Source: an uncultured Prevotellaceae bacterium (lineage in GTDB: Bacteria; Bacteroidota; Bacteroidia; Bacteroidales; Bacteroidaceae). Taken from it: 8,933 nucleotides of DNA. The notes beneath the pieces were generated by a model. That model ran no database searches. It was not told the DNA's origin and saw only the letters and a list, made by a program, of their open reading frames with translations. The stretch spans positions 1 to 8,933 of the forward strand of contig CAJKQZ010000107.1 of assembly GCA_905202115.1 (NCBI GenBank), written 5' to 3'. The position numbers and the translations under genes are program-made. Below, piece after piece: positions 1-6,363 of this stretch (positions within the stretch are counted from its first letter, which is position 1; each line of letters opens with the position of its first letter).

Positions 1-284
1 GTGCCGACGGGAGGTTCGGGCACCTGACAAAAATGTCATGTTCTGAAAAGTCCAACGCCGGTTCCGACGTTACAATAACCGAAGTACGACTGTAGCCTTG
101 CGGCAAAAACAGCACGGCTGCGACAGAAAGAGAATGCCATTAAATCCTTCCGTCCGGATTTATCGGAATCCGTCGGCAACCTCATCGCTCTTCTACCGAA
201 ATCTTTTCAACTCTCATGCTGCCAGGCATTTTCCACCGTAAAAGAGGAATATAAGCAATTCTATACATCACAATACGTAAAAAA

Positions 285-346
285 GAACATTTTTAGCATG
301 TTTCCACAAAAAAATTCACGACACATCGGAAAAAGAGAACATTTTT
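285..346 (+). promoter_or_regulatory. tandem GAACATTTTT motifs, candidate operator
   Basis: The ten bases GAACATTTTT occur at 285-294 and again, identically, at 337-346. Both are preceded by a run of A. Their starts are 52 bp apart, close to five helical turns, so both would face the same side of the DNA. They lie 66 to 127 bp upstream of the AraC-family start codon. AraC-type regulators often bind direct repeats in phase near their own promoter, so autoregulation is a reasonable inference. The tract is AT-rich, so chance recurrence cannot be excluded. Confidence 0.35.
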
Positions 347-350
347 CCGA
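326..350 (+). repeat. 9-bp inverted repeat with T-run, operator or weak terminator
   Basis: TCGGAAAAA (326-334) and TTTTTCCGA (342-350) are perfect reverse complements separated by seven bases. Six T residues follow at 353-358. The form resembles a short intrinsic terminator on the + strand, which would end a transcript entering from the left before the AraC-family gene. It also overlaps the second GAACATTTTT motif, so a binding-site role is equally possible. Confidence 0.35.
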
Positions 351-411
351 AATTTTTTATTCATATCCGGAATTTTATAGCTTATTTTACCACATATAAC
401 AATGACTGGAA

Positions 412-1326
412 ATGGATAATGACAAAACAAATTTAGAAGACTACATGGACAGCTTCGAGAACAAAGCTGTTTTTTTCGACAAAGACCTTATAATATTCGA
501 CAACATAAAGGATTTCAATGTAAAAGGCAAAATCAAGGTCGACGCCTACATAATTTCGCTCTGCATTAAAGGACATGGTATCCTGACATTGAACGACAGA
601 AAATACGACATGGAAGAGAACGATTTGTTCATATGCCGCCCGAGCCATATTCTGGAAGCCCTGATGATGAACATCGACTTCGAATGCGTCTGCATTTGCA
701 TGTCGAAAGACTATATGCAGAACATCATGTCGCAAAGCAAAGGCAGCTGGAATCTCAGGATGTATATCGAGAACAATCCTGTGTTGCATATCGACAAAGC
801 CGACTCGAAACTGATAAAACAATATCTCAACATAATAAAAACCACAATATCGCAAGCCGGCAGGCGACATCACAAAGAAATAATCAGCGCGCTCATACAC
901 GCTCTTTCGTTCAATTTCAGCGATATGTTAGAAGAAGCAATAAATCTGGAAGAGCCTACATACACCTCGTCGGAAAAAACATTTACCGACTTTTTCGACA
1001 TGCTGACCTCGACTTCTTCACGCCACAGATCCGTTGCATACTATGCGGAGAAGCTGAATATCACCTCGAAATACCTTTCGGCAATCTGCAAAAAAATGAT
1101 AGGGAAACCGGCTCTCAAACTCATTGCGGAATATTCTATTAAGGAAATCGAGAATCTTTTGCAGAGACACGACAAAACAATAAAAGGCATTGCCGTGGAA
1201 CTCGGCTTCGAGAACATTTCGTATTTCAGCAAATATTTCAAACGCTACACAGGCATTTCACCGAAACAGTTCCGCGAAAAACACAGGAAAATGCAAAGTC
1301 ATTCTCCGCAGTCCCTCACACAATAA
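412..1326 (+). CDS. AraC-family transcriptional regulator
   Basis: This 304-residue protein is a DNA-binding transcription factor of the AraC/XylS family. Residues about 205-292 form the double helix-turn-helix domain. The first helix pair lies around SVAYYAEKLNITSKYLS, and the family signature is in the second half, with LGFENISYFSKYFKRYTG and then SPKQFRE. Residues about 40-100 look like a cupin-type sensing domain (ISLCIKGHGILTLNDRKYDM, then a DLFICRPSH strand). The architecture and length are typical of Bacteroidales AraC regulators that sense a small molecule. The ligand cannot be read from the sequence. The ATG at 412 is the first in frame; another ATG at 402 is out of frame. The gene stands alone, convergent with the TPR gene, and shares a terminator with it. 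The upstream repeated motifs may be its own operators. Confidence 0.9.
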   Translation: MDNDKTNLEDYMDSFENKAVFFDKDLIIFDNIKDFNVKGKIKVDAYIISLCIKGHGILTLNDRKYDMEENDLFICRPSHILEALMMNIDFECVCICMSKDYMQNIMSQSKGSWNLRMYIENNPVLHIDKADSKLIKQYLNIIKTTISQAGRRHHKEIISALIHALSFNFSDMLEEAINLEEPTYTSSEKTFTDFFDMLTSTSSRHRSVAYYAEKLNITSKYLSAICKKMIGKPALKLIAEYSIKEIENLLQRHDKTIKGIAVELGFENISYFSKYFKRYTGISPKQFREKHRKMQSHSPQSLTQ

Positions 1327-1358
1327 ACAGAGGAGGGAGCCGGACAAAAAACCTGAAC

Positions 1359-1400
1359 ATTAATAAAGGCGGACGATTGTAATCGCCCGCCTTTATTAAT
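1359..1400. terminator. bidirectional hairpin terminator between convergent genes
   Basis: Two 20-base arms (1359-1378 and 1381-1400) are reverse complements with a single mismatch, separated by two bases. The core is GC-rich (AAAGGCGG paired with CCGCCTTT) and the outer ends are A/T-rich, giving a T-rich tail in both directions. It sits 32 bp after the AraC-family stop and 29 bp before the end of the convergent TPR gene. This is the expected layout of a shared Rho-independent terminator. Confidence 0.85.
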
Positions 1401-1429
1401 ATGTTATTATAAATTCTATGTATCACACA

Positions 1430-2875
1430 TCACTTGGAAACTACCTTCAGAATGGTAGCGGCAAGCTTGTCTTCGGGATCGAGAGCCAAAACTTTCTCGC
1501 AATACTGTTTTGAAAGTTCGTTGTCGTCCACCTTCATGTAATAGAAAGCAAGATAACGGTTTGCCTCTTTTTCAACGGCCTTGTTTTCCTTTCCCTCAAT
1601 GCGTTTAAGCGTTTCTTCGTAGTAAGTCTTCACTTCCTCGCTGGGGTTAGAAGGATCTTTAAGAGTATTGATACGCGCACGCCAGAAAGGTCCGTAATGC
1701 GTATCGGCACGTTTCGTCGACAACTGGTCGAAAACCTTGTCGCCTTCGGTTATGTAAGAAAGTTTCTTGTCTTCGGGAGTAGTTTCATCGCTTGCAGCCT
1801 GATAGAAAATCTTTCCGTAGTCGAGAAGGTCGATTGCAGAAATCTCCGTGCCGGTAGAATCGGTATATTGCTTGAAGTAAGCAATAGCCTTGTCATAGTC
1901 GGGCAATTCGAGAGCAACGTCGGAAAGCTCCTTGTAGATTGTTATGTCGCTCTTTTTCTTCTCGTCTTTCAAAGCGGCAGCCTTTTCGAGATGTTCTACG
2001 GCTTCCTTATACATTTTCATGTTTTTCTCGAGCTTGCCGAGGTAAACATAATCGCGATGATTATACATTGTATCGGCATACTGTCCGAAAAGTTTATCCT
2101 TGTCGACAAATGCACTGCCCTCGTCGCCCGTTTCGATTTCGCAATAGAATTTAAGACGGTTAAGACTGATGTCTTTCGGATCTTTCGGAAGAGCCTTGTT
2201 CACTACTTCGAGCGCTTTAGCATAAGCTGTATCGGCAAACAAAGCGATTGCATACTCTTTGTAAGCATCGAGCGACGGATTTTTTTCCTCGTTCATGTAA
2301 GCGCTATAAGCCTCCACTGCATTTTTCATATCGCCCGTTTTATAATAAATCGAACCGAGTTCACGGTCTGCCTCGACAAACGAAGGATCAATGTTCTTGA
2401 GCTCCATGAGCGCACCGATAGCCGTCTGTGGCTCCACGTTCTTGTAAACCTGCGCTTTCTTTATATATGCTTCGATTACTTCGGGATCGTAATTGAGCGC
2501 CTCGTCATATTTACGGCCTGCCTCGCCCCAGTTTTTGTTTGCAACATGGATGTCGCCGCTCAGAATAAGCCCCGGAACGAATTCGGCATCTTTAGAATAT
2601 AATTTGTCCGAAGTTTCCTCGGCCAGTTTCATCTCGCCTTTATCAAGGAAATAGTAACCCAATTTAAGAAGTGCCTCTTCGTCTTTTTTCTTGAAGAGCT
2701 GTTTAAGCACGCCTTTGAGTTCTTCGGGATTCGATTTGTAGGATTGAATTGCCGATTCGGCTTCGGTTGTCAGTTCCGGCGTAATTGTAGGTTTGGTGAG
2801 ATGTTTCTGAGCCGACACATCGGGCGTCACAAAAATTGCAGCAGCGGCAAACGCTGCAAAAATCCATTTTTTCAT
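1430..2875 (-). CDS. exported tetratricopeptide-repeat protein
   Basis: This 481-residue protein starts with a Sec signal peptide (MKKWIFAAFAAAAIFV) and a likely cleavage site after VSA at residue 22, so it should be periplasmic or envelope-associated. Most of the rest is helical TPR repeats. Recognisable units include GYYFLDKGEMKLAEE, AGRKYDEALNYDPEVIEAY, LGSIYYKTGDMKNAVEAY, YKEAVEHLEKAAAL, DYDKAIAYFKQY and, near the C-terminus, LSKQYCEKVLALDPEDKLAA. TPR arrays bind other proteins and no catalytic motif is visible. In Bacteroidales a TPR protein of this kind is often the last gene of the exbB-exbD-exbD-tonB-pstS-like cluster. Here it has the same orientation as that cluster but is separated from it by crcB and about 1.5 kb, with its own promoter. 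Its molecular role is unknown; scaffolding an envelope complex is a guess. Confidence 0.85.
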   Translation of the reverse strand: MKKWIFAAFAAAAIFVTPDVSAQKHLTKPTITPELTTEAESAIQSYKSNPEELKGVLKQLFKKKDEEALLKLGYYFLDKGEMKLAEETSDKLYSKDAEFVPGLILSGDIHVANKNWGEAGRKYDEALNYDPEVIEAYIKKAQVYKNVEPQTAIGALMELKNIDPSFVEADRELGSIYYKTGDMKNAVEAYSAYMNEEKNPSLDAYKEYAIALFADTAYAKALEVVNKALPKDPKDISLNRLKFYCEIETGDEGSAFVDKDKLFGQYADTMYNHRDYVYLGKLEKNMKMYKEAVEHLEKAAALKDEKKKSDITIYKELSDVALELPDYDKAIAYFKQYTDSTGTEISAIDLLDYGKIFYQAASDETTPEDKKLSYITEGDKVFDQLSTKRADTHYGPFWRARINTLKDPSNPSEEVKTYYEETLKRIEGKENKAVEKEANRYLAFYYMKVDDNELSKQYCEKVLALDPEDKLAATILKVVSK

Positions 2876-2950
2876 AATTATCTTTTACTCTTGTGTTATC
2901 AGAATTTTATAAACGGTCAATACAAGCGCTTTATAAGCGATATTGAGTTG

Positions 2951-2958
2951 CAAATTTA
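2951..2958 (-). promoter_or_regulatory. -7 element of the TPR gene promoter
   Basis: On the - strand these bases read TAAATTTG, a full match to the Bacteroidota -7 consensus TAnnTTTG. It lies 75 bp upstream of the TPR start codon, implying a leader of about 70 nt. A TTTG that could serve as -33 is present at 2974-2977, but the 15-bp spacing is shorter than the usual 19-21, so the upstream half is weak. Confidence 0.5.
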
Positions 2959-3200
2959 AATTTTTCTGCCGAACAAAGGAAACAGACAACCGTTTATTTT
3001 GTAAAAACATGAGCATTTTAATATTTTTAATAATAGATATTTGCACGTTCAACACAAATTAAAACAGTTGGAAATATCATAAGTCTCCCCGCAAGGAAAA
3101 GCGCACGATGTATTCAGGGCATATTTTAAAACGTCGCAAAGACAAATTCACAAATATTTTATGCAATATTGCCCAAGCCTTACATTAAAACGGAAACACG

Positions 3201-3208
3201 TATCTTTG
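3201..3208 (+). promoter_or_regulatory. -7 element of the crcB promoter
   Basis: TATCTTTG matches the Bacteroidota -7 consensus TAnnTTTG exactly and is followed by CA, a very common context for these promoters. It lies 93 bp before the crcB start codon. No good TTTG -33 box is found 19-21 bp upstream, which is common for this class of promoter. Confidence 0.6.
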
Positions 3209-3301
3209 CACAGAAATCATCACTTGCCCAAGACACACGAGACTTCGTGGCTACAAACTTACGGCAAGGTAGAATCTTGAAAACGGACACAACAAAAGAA
3301 G

Positions 3302-3679
3302 ATGCTGAAATCGGTGATAGCAGTAGGTACAGGAAGCTGCATAGGCGGCATTCTGCGATATCTTATTTCGTTATATTCCGCAAACATTTCCGCGACCGTC
3401 TTTCCGATAGGCACGCTGGCGGTAAACGTAACCGGATGTTTCATAATAGGTCTGATTTCGGGAATTGCAGAACGAAGCGGTCTTGCAAGTCCCGAAGTGA
3501 AACTGTTTCTGACAGTAGGACTGTGCAGCGGTTTCACCACATTCTCCACATTCATGAACGAAGTGTTCCGCATGGTCCGAGACGGACACACCGCCATGTT
3601 TCTCGTATACATAACGGCAAGCATTGCAGGAGGATACATACTGCTCTTTGCAGGACATGCCGCAGCAAAGCTATTATGA
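3302..3679 (+). CDS. crcB: fluoride ion channel CrcB/Fluc
   Basis: This 125-residue membrane protein belongs to the CrcB/Fluc family, whose dual-topology homodimers let fluoride leave the cytoplasm and protect enolase and other enzymes. The family marks are all present: GGILRY at about 15-20 in the first membrane helix, GTLAVNVTGCF at 37-47 with the conserved Asn, and GFTTFSTF at 77-84, which carries the Phe residues of the fluoride pathway and the break that binds the central sodium. Four hydrophobic segments span about 4-25, 33-55, 68-90 and 98-122. Its length is normal for the family and it looks intact. It is the only + strand gene between the TPR and PstS-like genes, and it has its own promoter. 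No fluoride riboswitch is visible upstream. It appears functionally unrelated to its neighbours. Confidence 0.93.
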   Translation: MLKSVIAVGTGSCIGGILRYLISLYSANISATVFPIGTLAVNVTGCFIIGLISGIAERSGLASPEVKLFLTVGLCSGFTTFSTFMNEVFRMVRDGHTAMFLVYITASIAGGYILLFAGHAAAKLL

Positions 3680-3947
3680 ACATTTCTACAAAGAGAATGC
3701 AGGCAGGAAATCACACAGTCTCTATCATTTGTCAGAACATGTACCGTTGCATACGGAAAGCGGCATAGCAAAACAAGGTGAACGGCATGCCTTATGAAAA
3801 GAGCCGTTTGCCGCATGAGCGGAAACGCCCCGCAGAAAATCCGAAAGACATAAGGAACATTCCGCAAACACACCCGACGAAAAAAATATTTTTTTCATGC
3901 GGTAAAAAAGTTCCCGCAGATAATTGAAAATACAAGGGAGATAATTC

Positions 3948-3989
3948 AAAATATGTCTGAGATATTTTAAAATATCTCAGACATATTTT
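3948..3989. repeat. perfect 42-bp palindrome, copy 1
   Basis: The arms 3948-3968 and 3969-3989 are exact reverse complements with no spacer. The centre reads GAGATATTTTAAAATATCTC and the outer arms contain AATATGTCT and AGACATATT. Bases 3947 and 3990 break the symmetry. As RNA it would form a long hairpin followed by T residues on the + strand, so it could act as a terminator for crcB, but the stem is AT-rich. As DNA it is a symmetric site of about four helical turns, also compatible with binding by a dimeric protein or with cruciform formation. The bases visible in the second copy at 8894-8933 are identical. Confidence 0.95.
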
Positions 3990-4046
3990 TTGCTACATAT
4001 ACAAGCGCTGATTCTCAATTACTTGACAGGTGACCGTTTTTGTCTG
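3948..4046 (-). repeat. 99-bp repeat unit (palindrome plus flank), left copy
   Basis: Read on the - strand, bases 4046-3990 match 8837-8893 on the + strand at 48 of 57 positions without gaps, and then run into the shared palindrome. Similarity starts at CAGACAAAAACGGTCACC (18 identical bases) and is not obvious beyond 4046. The flank lies on the side facing the TonB cluster. Read as protein, both copies give QTKTVTxQxxENQxxYx and a stop, but the eight differences in that stretch fall evenly over the three codon positions (3, 2 and 3), which does not suggest selection on a protein. Confidence 0.9.
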
Positions 4047-4097
4047 CAAAACCCGCGCGTAAAGTACGGAGAGGATTACGGGTTGCAGCTCTTTTTT
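4044..4097 (+). terminator. imperfect hairpin with T-run, possible terminator
   Basis: The left arm (4044-4062) contains CTGCA, ACCCG and GTAA. The right arm, TTACGGGTTGCAG (4076-4088), pairs with all three blocks in order, leaving small bulges on the left side only. Six T residues follow at 4092-4097. This is a plausible + strand intrinsic terminator, but it lies 365 bp past crcB and starts exactly where the repeat unit ends, so it could also be part of a larger element. Confidence 0.35.
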
Positions 4098-4423
4098 CTG
4101 TTGTAGGATGTCCGGACTGAAAATCGGGAACCGAACAAAATTTTCTCCGCAAATTTTCTACAAAACCGTTATTCGCGGCAGCAGGAGAATGATATTTTCA
4201 GTCTCTACGGCACAGCAGAACATTCCTATTACGGCATATTCCGACAAAAAGTCATCATTTCCTCCTTTGAGAATCAACCGTAACCGAATAATAACCACAA
4301 CGGCAAGACAACTCCCGCACAGACACAATCCAAGCAGGAGGAAAAAACAAGAAACCCGCTCTGCGGCACCAAAGTGTCACAGAACGGATTTTCCGTAAAC
4401 GTCGCAAATTTAAAATTATGCGC

Positions 4424-5368
4424 CTATTTGATTCTCACCTCCTTGAACTGCACCTGCATATAGGGAAGCAGCTGGGAAGATTTCGTTATGATAAGCTGTC
4501 CTTTCTGCCCCGAAAGAAAATGATAAAAGTAGCGCGACATCGACTGCATTGACGGGTCGCTGGTCATCATAAAGACAGCACGCACATAAGGATAGTCGCC
4601 CGTGGCAATGTAGGCCTGGAAAGGTTTGAAGCTGTTGCCTTCCTCAGGGACGGAAGAACGGCTCACACTCATTACACGGATTTTCGGAAGGAACGACAGA
4701 TTGGTCGTATCACTCTCGTTGCGCAGCCAGTCAACCCCCACGACACCGATAGCTCCAGGAGTTTTCGATACATAATCCACCACAGCCTCGTTGGTCTGCT
4801 GGGCATGAACGTTTCCACTCATGGCGTTGCCGCCGAGAATGGAATCCTCAACATAACGGACGGTAGACGACTGCGGATTGTCGAATACGATATCTATCTC
4901 GCCCTTCGACTTGGCATACTTTATCTGGCTCCAGTCGGTTATCTGCCCGCTGACAAGGCGTTTGACGTCCTGCGTAGATATCAAAGTGTCGGGATTTGCC
5001 CTGTTTACTATCAGCGCAATGGCATCCGACGCAATACGCTCGGTCATAACGTTGAGCTGGCGCGAGGCAAGTACTTCTTTCTCCTTGTCGGTAAGCCTGC
5101 GCGTGGCAAGACACGAGCGCACACTATCGTCAAGGAACATCTGCAAAGCTCTCGACTCGCTGCAATATGTAACATCGAGCGTAGCTTCCGGATACTGAAG
5201 GCGGAACTGCTCAATCTCCTCGTCCATAATAGGTCTGAACGTCTCGTCTATCGCAATTCTAACGGAATCGGAATCTCCCTGGTTCTGAGTTTTCCCGCTG
5301 CCGCAGGAACAAAAAAACATAAACGATACAGCGGCTGTCGCTGCACAAAATACCTTTCTTATCATCAT
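4424..5368 (-). CDS. PstS-like phosphate-binding-family lipoprotein
   Basis: This 314-residue protein resembles the PstS-like (PBP-like) substrate-binding family. The N-terminus is a lipoprotein signal: a hydrophobic stretch ending FFCSCGSG, with Cys22 as the likely lipidated residue, although Phe at -3 is not classical. Family features include VRIAIDETFRPIMDEEIEQF (residues 36-55), the segment DAIALIVNRANP (115-126), VKRLVSGQITDWSQI (135-149), NPQSSTVRYVEDSIL (164-178), which is comparable to the ligand loop, and the strand PGAIGVVGVDWL (204-215). It lies 152 bp after tonB on the same strand, beyond a hairpin. No pstA, pstB or pstC is nearby, so it is unlikely to feed a local ABC transporter; its link to the TonB system is inferred from position only. 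The start could be Met1 or Met2. A phosphate ligand is not proven. Confidence 0.82.
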   Translation of the reverse strand: MMIRKVFCAATAAVSFMFFCSCGSGKTQNQGDSDSVRIAIDETFRPIMDEEIEQFRLQYPEATLDVTYCSESRALQMFLDDSVRSCLATRRLTDKEKEVLASRQLNVMTERIASDAIALIVNRANPDTLISTQDVKRLVSGQITDWSQIKYAKSKGEIDIVFDNPQSSTVRYVEDSILGGNAMSGNVHAQQTNEAVVDYVSKTPGAIGVVGVDWLRNESDTTNLSFLPKIRVMSVSRSSVPEEGNSFKPFQAYIATGDYPYVRAVFMMTSDPSMQSMSRYFYHFLSGQKGQLIITKSSQLLPYMQVQFKEVRIK

Positions 5369-5386
5369 AACTCATCACTATTTAAT

Positions 5387-5418
5387 GACAAAAGCCAACG
5401 ATTACGCTGGCTTTTGTC
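5387..5418 (-). terminator. hairpin between tonB and the PstS-like gene
   Basis: GACAAAAGCCA (5387-5397) and TGGCTTTTGTC (5408-5418) are exact reverse complements with a ten-base loop. On the - strand it lies 103 bp after the tonB stop and 19 bp before the PstS-like start, and its 3' arm includes CTTTTG. It probably ends or attenuates the tonB transcript. Because it is so close to the next start codon, it could also be a structured leader of the PstS-like mRNA. The downstream T-run is poor. Confidence 0.55.
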
Positions 5419-5520
5419 TGATAATTCATTTATCGCTTGTCTTTTCTCGCACTAATCGCCACTTCCGCAACGAAGCCGCTACCTGAAAGCACCAGCCAAT
5501 GCAAGAAAAAACGCCGAGTT

Positions 5521-6342
5521 TTACTCAATCACGAAAGTTACAGGACAAACGTACCAAACAGATACCGGACGTCCTTGCTGCTTACCGGGAATAAACTTGG
5601 GCAACGAAGCTACAACGCGCTTTGCTTCGCGGTCACAATAAGGGTCAAGACCCTTTATGACCTGCACCTCACCCACTTCACCGGTACCGGTTACAACGAA
5701 ACGAAGCATTACAGTTCCCTGTATACCCTGTTCCAACGCAACCGAAGGATACTTGATGTGCTCGCTGATATATCTCAGAAGAGCGTCCTCGCCGCCAGGG
5801 AATGTAGGCATTTGCTCTACTACATTGTAGACCTTAGTTTCCTCTACCTGCGAAGTGATGACCTCTTTAAGATCGGCAATGTCCTTACCATGCTCTTCGT
5901 CATTACCTTTAACGTCGGCAATGGAAATCTGCATGTTCGACTTACTCAGATCTTCCTGATTCTTCATCTCGTCCGCTTCATTCACTTCGCTGTCTTCCTT
6001 TATGACAGGCGTTGTAAACTTGATAGAACTCTTAATGCGCTGCACCTCCTGCTGCTGTGGCTTGGGCTGCACTTTCTTAATGTGCTGATCTTTGACTTCG
6101 GCTTCCTTAAGTTTGGAAAGCGTCGTGACCTCGGTAATATTATCTTTCTTCTTCTCGGGAAGAACGAACTTCGCGAAAATAGGAATCAAGACTCCTAATA
6201 TTATTATTCCGAAGACCACCAATAAAGCAATCTTGTTACGATTACCTTGCTCCGCACGCAACTTATAAGCTCCGTACTCGTGGTTACGGCCCTCAAAAAC
6301 CATGTCACACCACTGCTTCGATGATAAATCTATCTTCGCCAT
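5521..6342 (-). CDS. tonB: TonB energy transducer
   Basis: This 273-residue protein carries proton-motive energy from ExbB-ExbD to outer-membrane TonB-dependent transporters. A cytoplasmic N-terminal segment (KQWCDMVFEGRNHEYGAY, residues 9-26) is characteristic of Bacteroidales TonB proteins. One membrane helix follows at about 37-60 (ALLVVFGIIILGVLIPIFA). Residues 62-175 are a charged, Lys/Glu/Gln-rich periplasmic linker, less proline-rich than in enterobacteria, with KVQPKPQQQEVQ as its clearest TonB-like stretch. The C-terminal TonB domain spans 179-273, with FPGGEDALLRYI, IKYPSVALEQGIQGTVMLRF, GLDPYCDREAKRVVASLPKF and PGKQQGRPVSVWYVCPVTF. It ends directly after this domain. It is the fourth gene of the exb operon, 21 bp after the second exbD. 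The locus encodes one of probably several TonB proteins in the genome. Confidence 0.95.
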   Translation of the reverse strand: MAKIDLSSKQWCDMVFEGRNHEYGAYKLRAEQGNRNKIALLVVFGIIILGVLIPIFAKFVLPEKKKDNITEVTTLSKLKEAEVKDQHIKKVQPKPQQQEVQRIKSSIKFTTPVIKEDSEVNEADEMKNQEDLSKSNMQISIADVKGNDEEHGKDIADLKEVITSQVEETKVYNVVEQMPTFPGGEDALLRYISEHIKYPSVALEQGIQGTVMLRFVVTGTGEVGEVQVIKGLDPYCDREAKRVVASLPKFIPGKQQGRPVSVWYVCPVTFVIE

Positions 6343-6363
6343 TGTTACTTCACTTTAGTTGTT

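Larger units (their letters stand above)
1..411. other. non-coding region upstream of the AraC-family gene
   Basis: No convincing gene was found here. The left part (1-260) is moderately GC-rich and all frames are broken by stops. A + strand frame open from base 3 ends at a TAG at 93-95 and encodes about 30 unremarkable residues, so it could be the tail of a gene to the left, but nothing identifies it. An ATG on the - strand at 39 could begin a gene running off the left edge, with only 13 codons visible. From about 260 to 411 the sequence becomes strongly AT-rich, as expected for a promoter region, and carries the repeated motif described separately. No clean TAnnTTTG -7 element was found just before base 412. 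Confidence 0.5.
2876..3301. other. divergent intergenic region between TPR gene and crcB
   Basis: No gene was found in these 426 bp. They hold a - strand promoter for the TPR gene and a + strand promoter for crcB, described separately. A small inverted repeat (CGCTT at 2927-2931, AAGCG at 2935-2939) lies in what would be the TPR 5' leader. The middle part (about 2990-3180) is AT-rich with no structure I can name. I found no fluoride (crcB-type) riboswitch in the crcB leader. Confidence 0.6.
3680..4423. other. 744-bp gene-poor region between crcB and the PstS-like gene
   Basis: I see no convincing gene here. From left to right it contains a 30-codon reading frame whose ATG (3676) overlaps the crcB stop and which resembles nothing I know; an 18-bp perfect A/T palindrome, GAAAAAAATATTTTTTTC (3879-3896); two near-identical 13-base direct repeats (ATAATTGAAAATA at 3920-3932 and ATAATTCAAAATA at 3941-3953, one mismatch); the 42-bp palindrome and its flank (3948-4046); and an imperfect hairpin (4044-4088). 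A 96-codon frame at 4108-4398 is rich in Arg, Ser and Thr with no recognisable domain and is probably not a gene. The length is unusual for a compact genome and suggests accumulated repeat or mobile-element debris. Confidence 0.5.

Noticed and set aside
1697..2602. 301-codon + strand frame opposite the TPR gene
   Set aside because: It is the antisense of a clear TPR coding region and shows no domain of its own.
3060..3301. fluoride riboswitch before crcB
   Set aside because: No sequence resembling the conserved core was found by eye.
3676..3768. 30-codon frame whose ATG overlaps the crcB stop (ATGA)
   Set aside because: The overlap looks like translational coupling, but the peptide is not recognisable and a frame this short arises easily by chance.
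3169..3768. 199-codon + strand frame overlapping crcB
   Set aside because: It is a shadow of crcB in another frame; CrcB has all its family motifs and this frame is rich in Arg and His with none.
3948..3989. CRISPR-like repeat
   Set aside because: There are only two copies, 4.9 kb apart and inverted, with no regular spacers and no cas genes.
4108..4398. 96-codon + strand reading frame
   Set aside because: The protein is Arg/Ser/Thr-rich with no domain, has no promoter of its own and lies in repeat-bearing DNA. It may be debris of an element, but I cannot support it as a gene.
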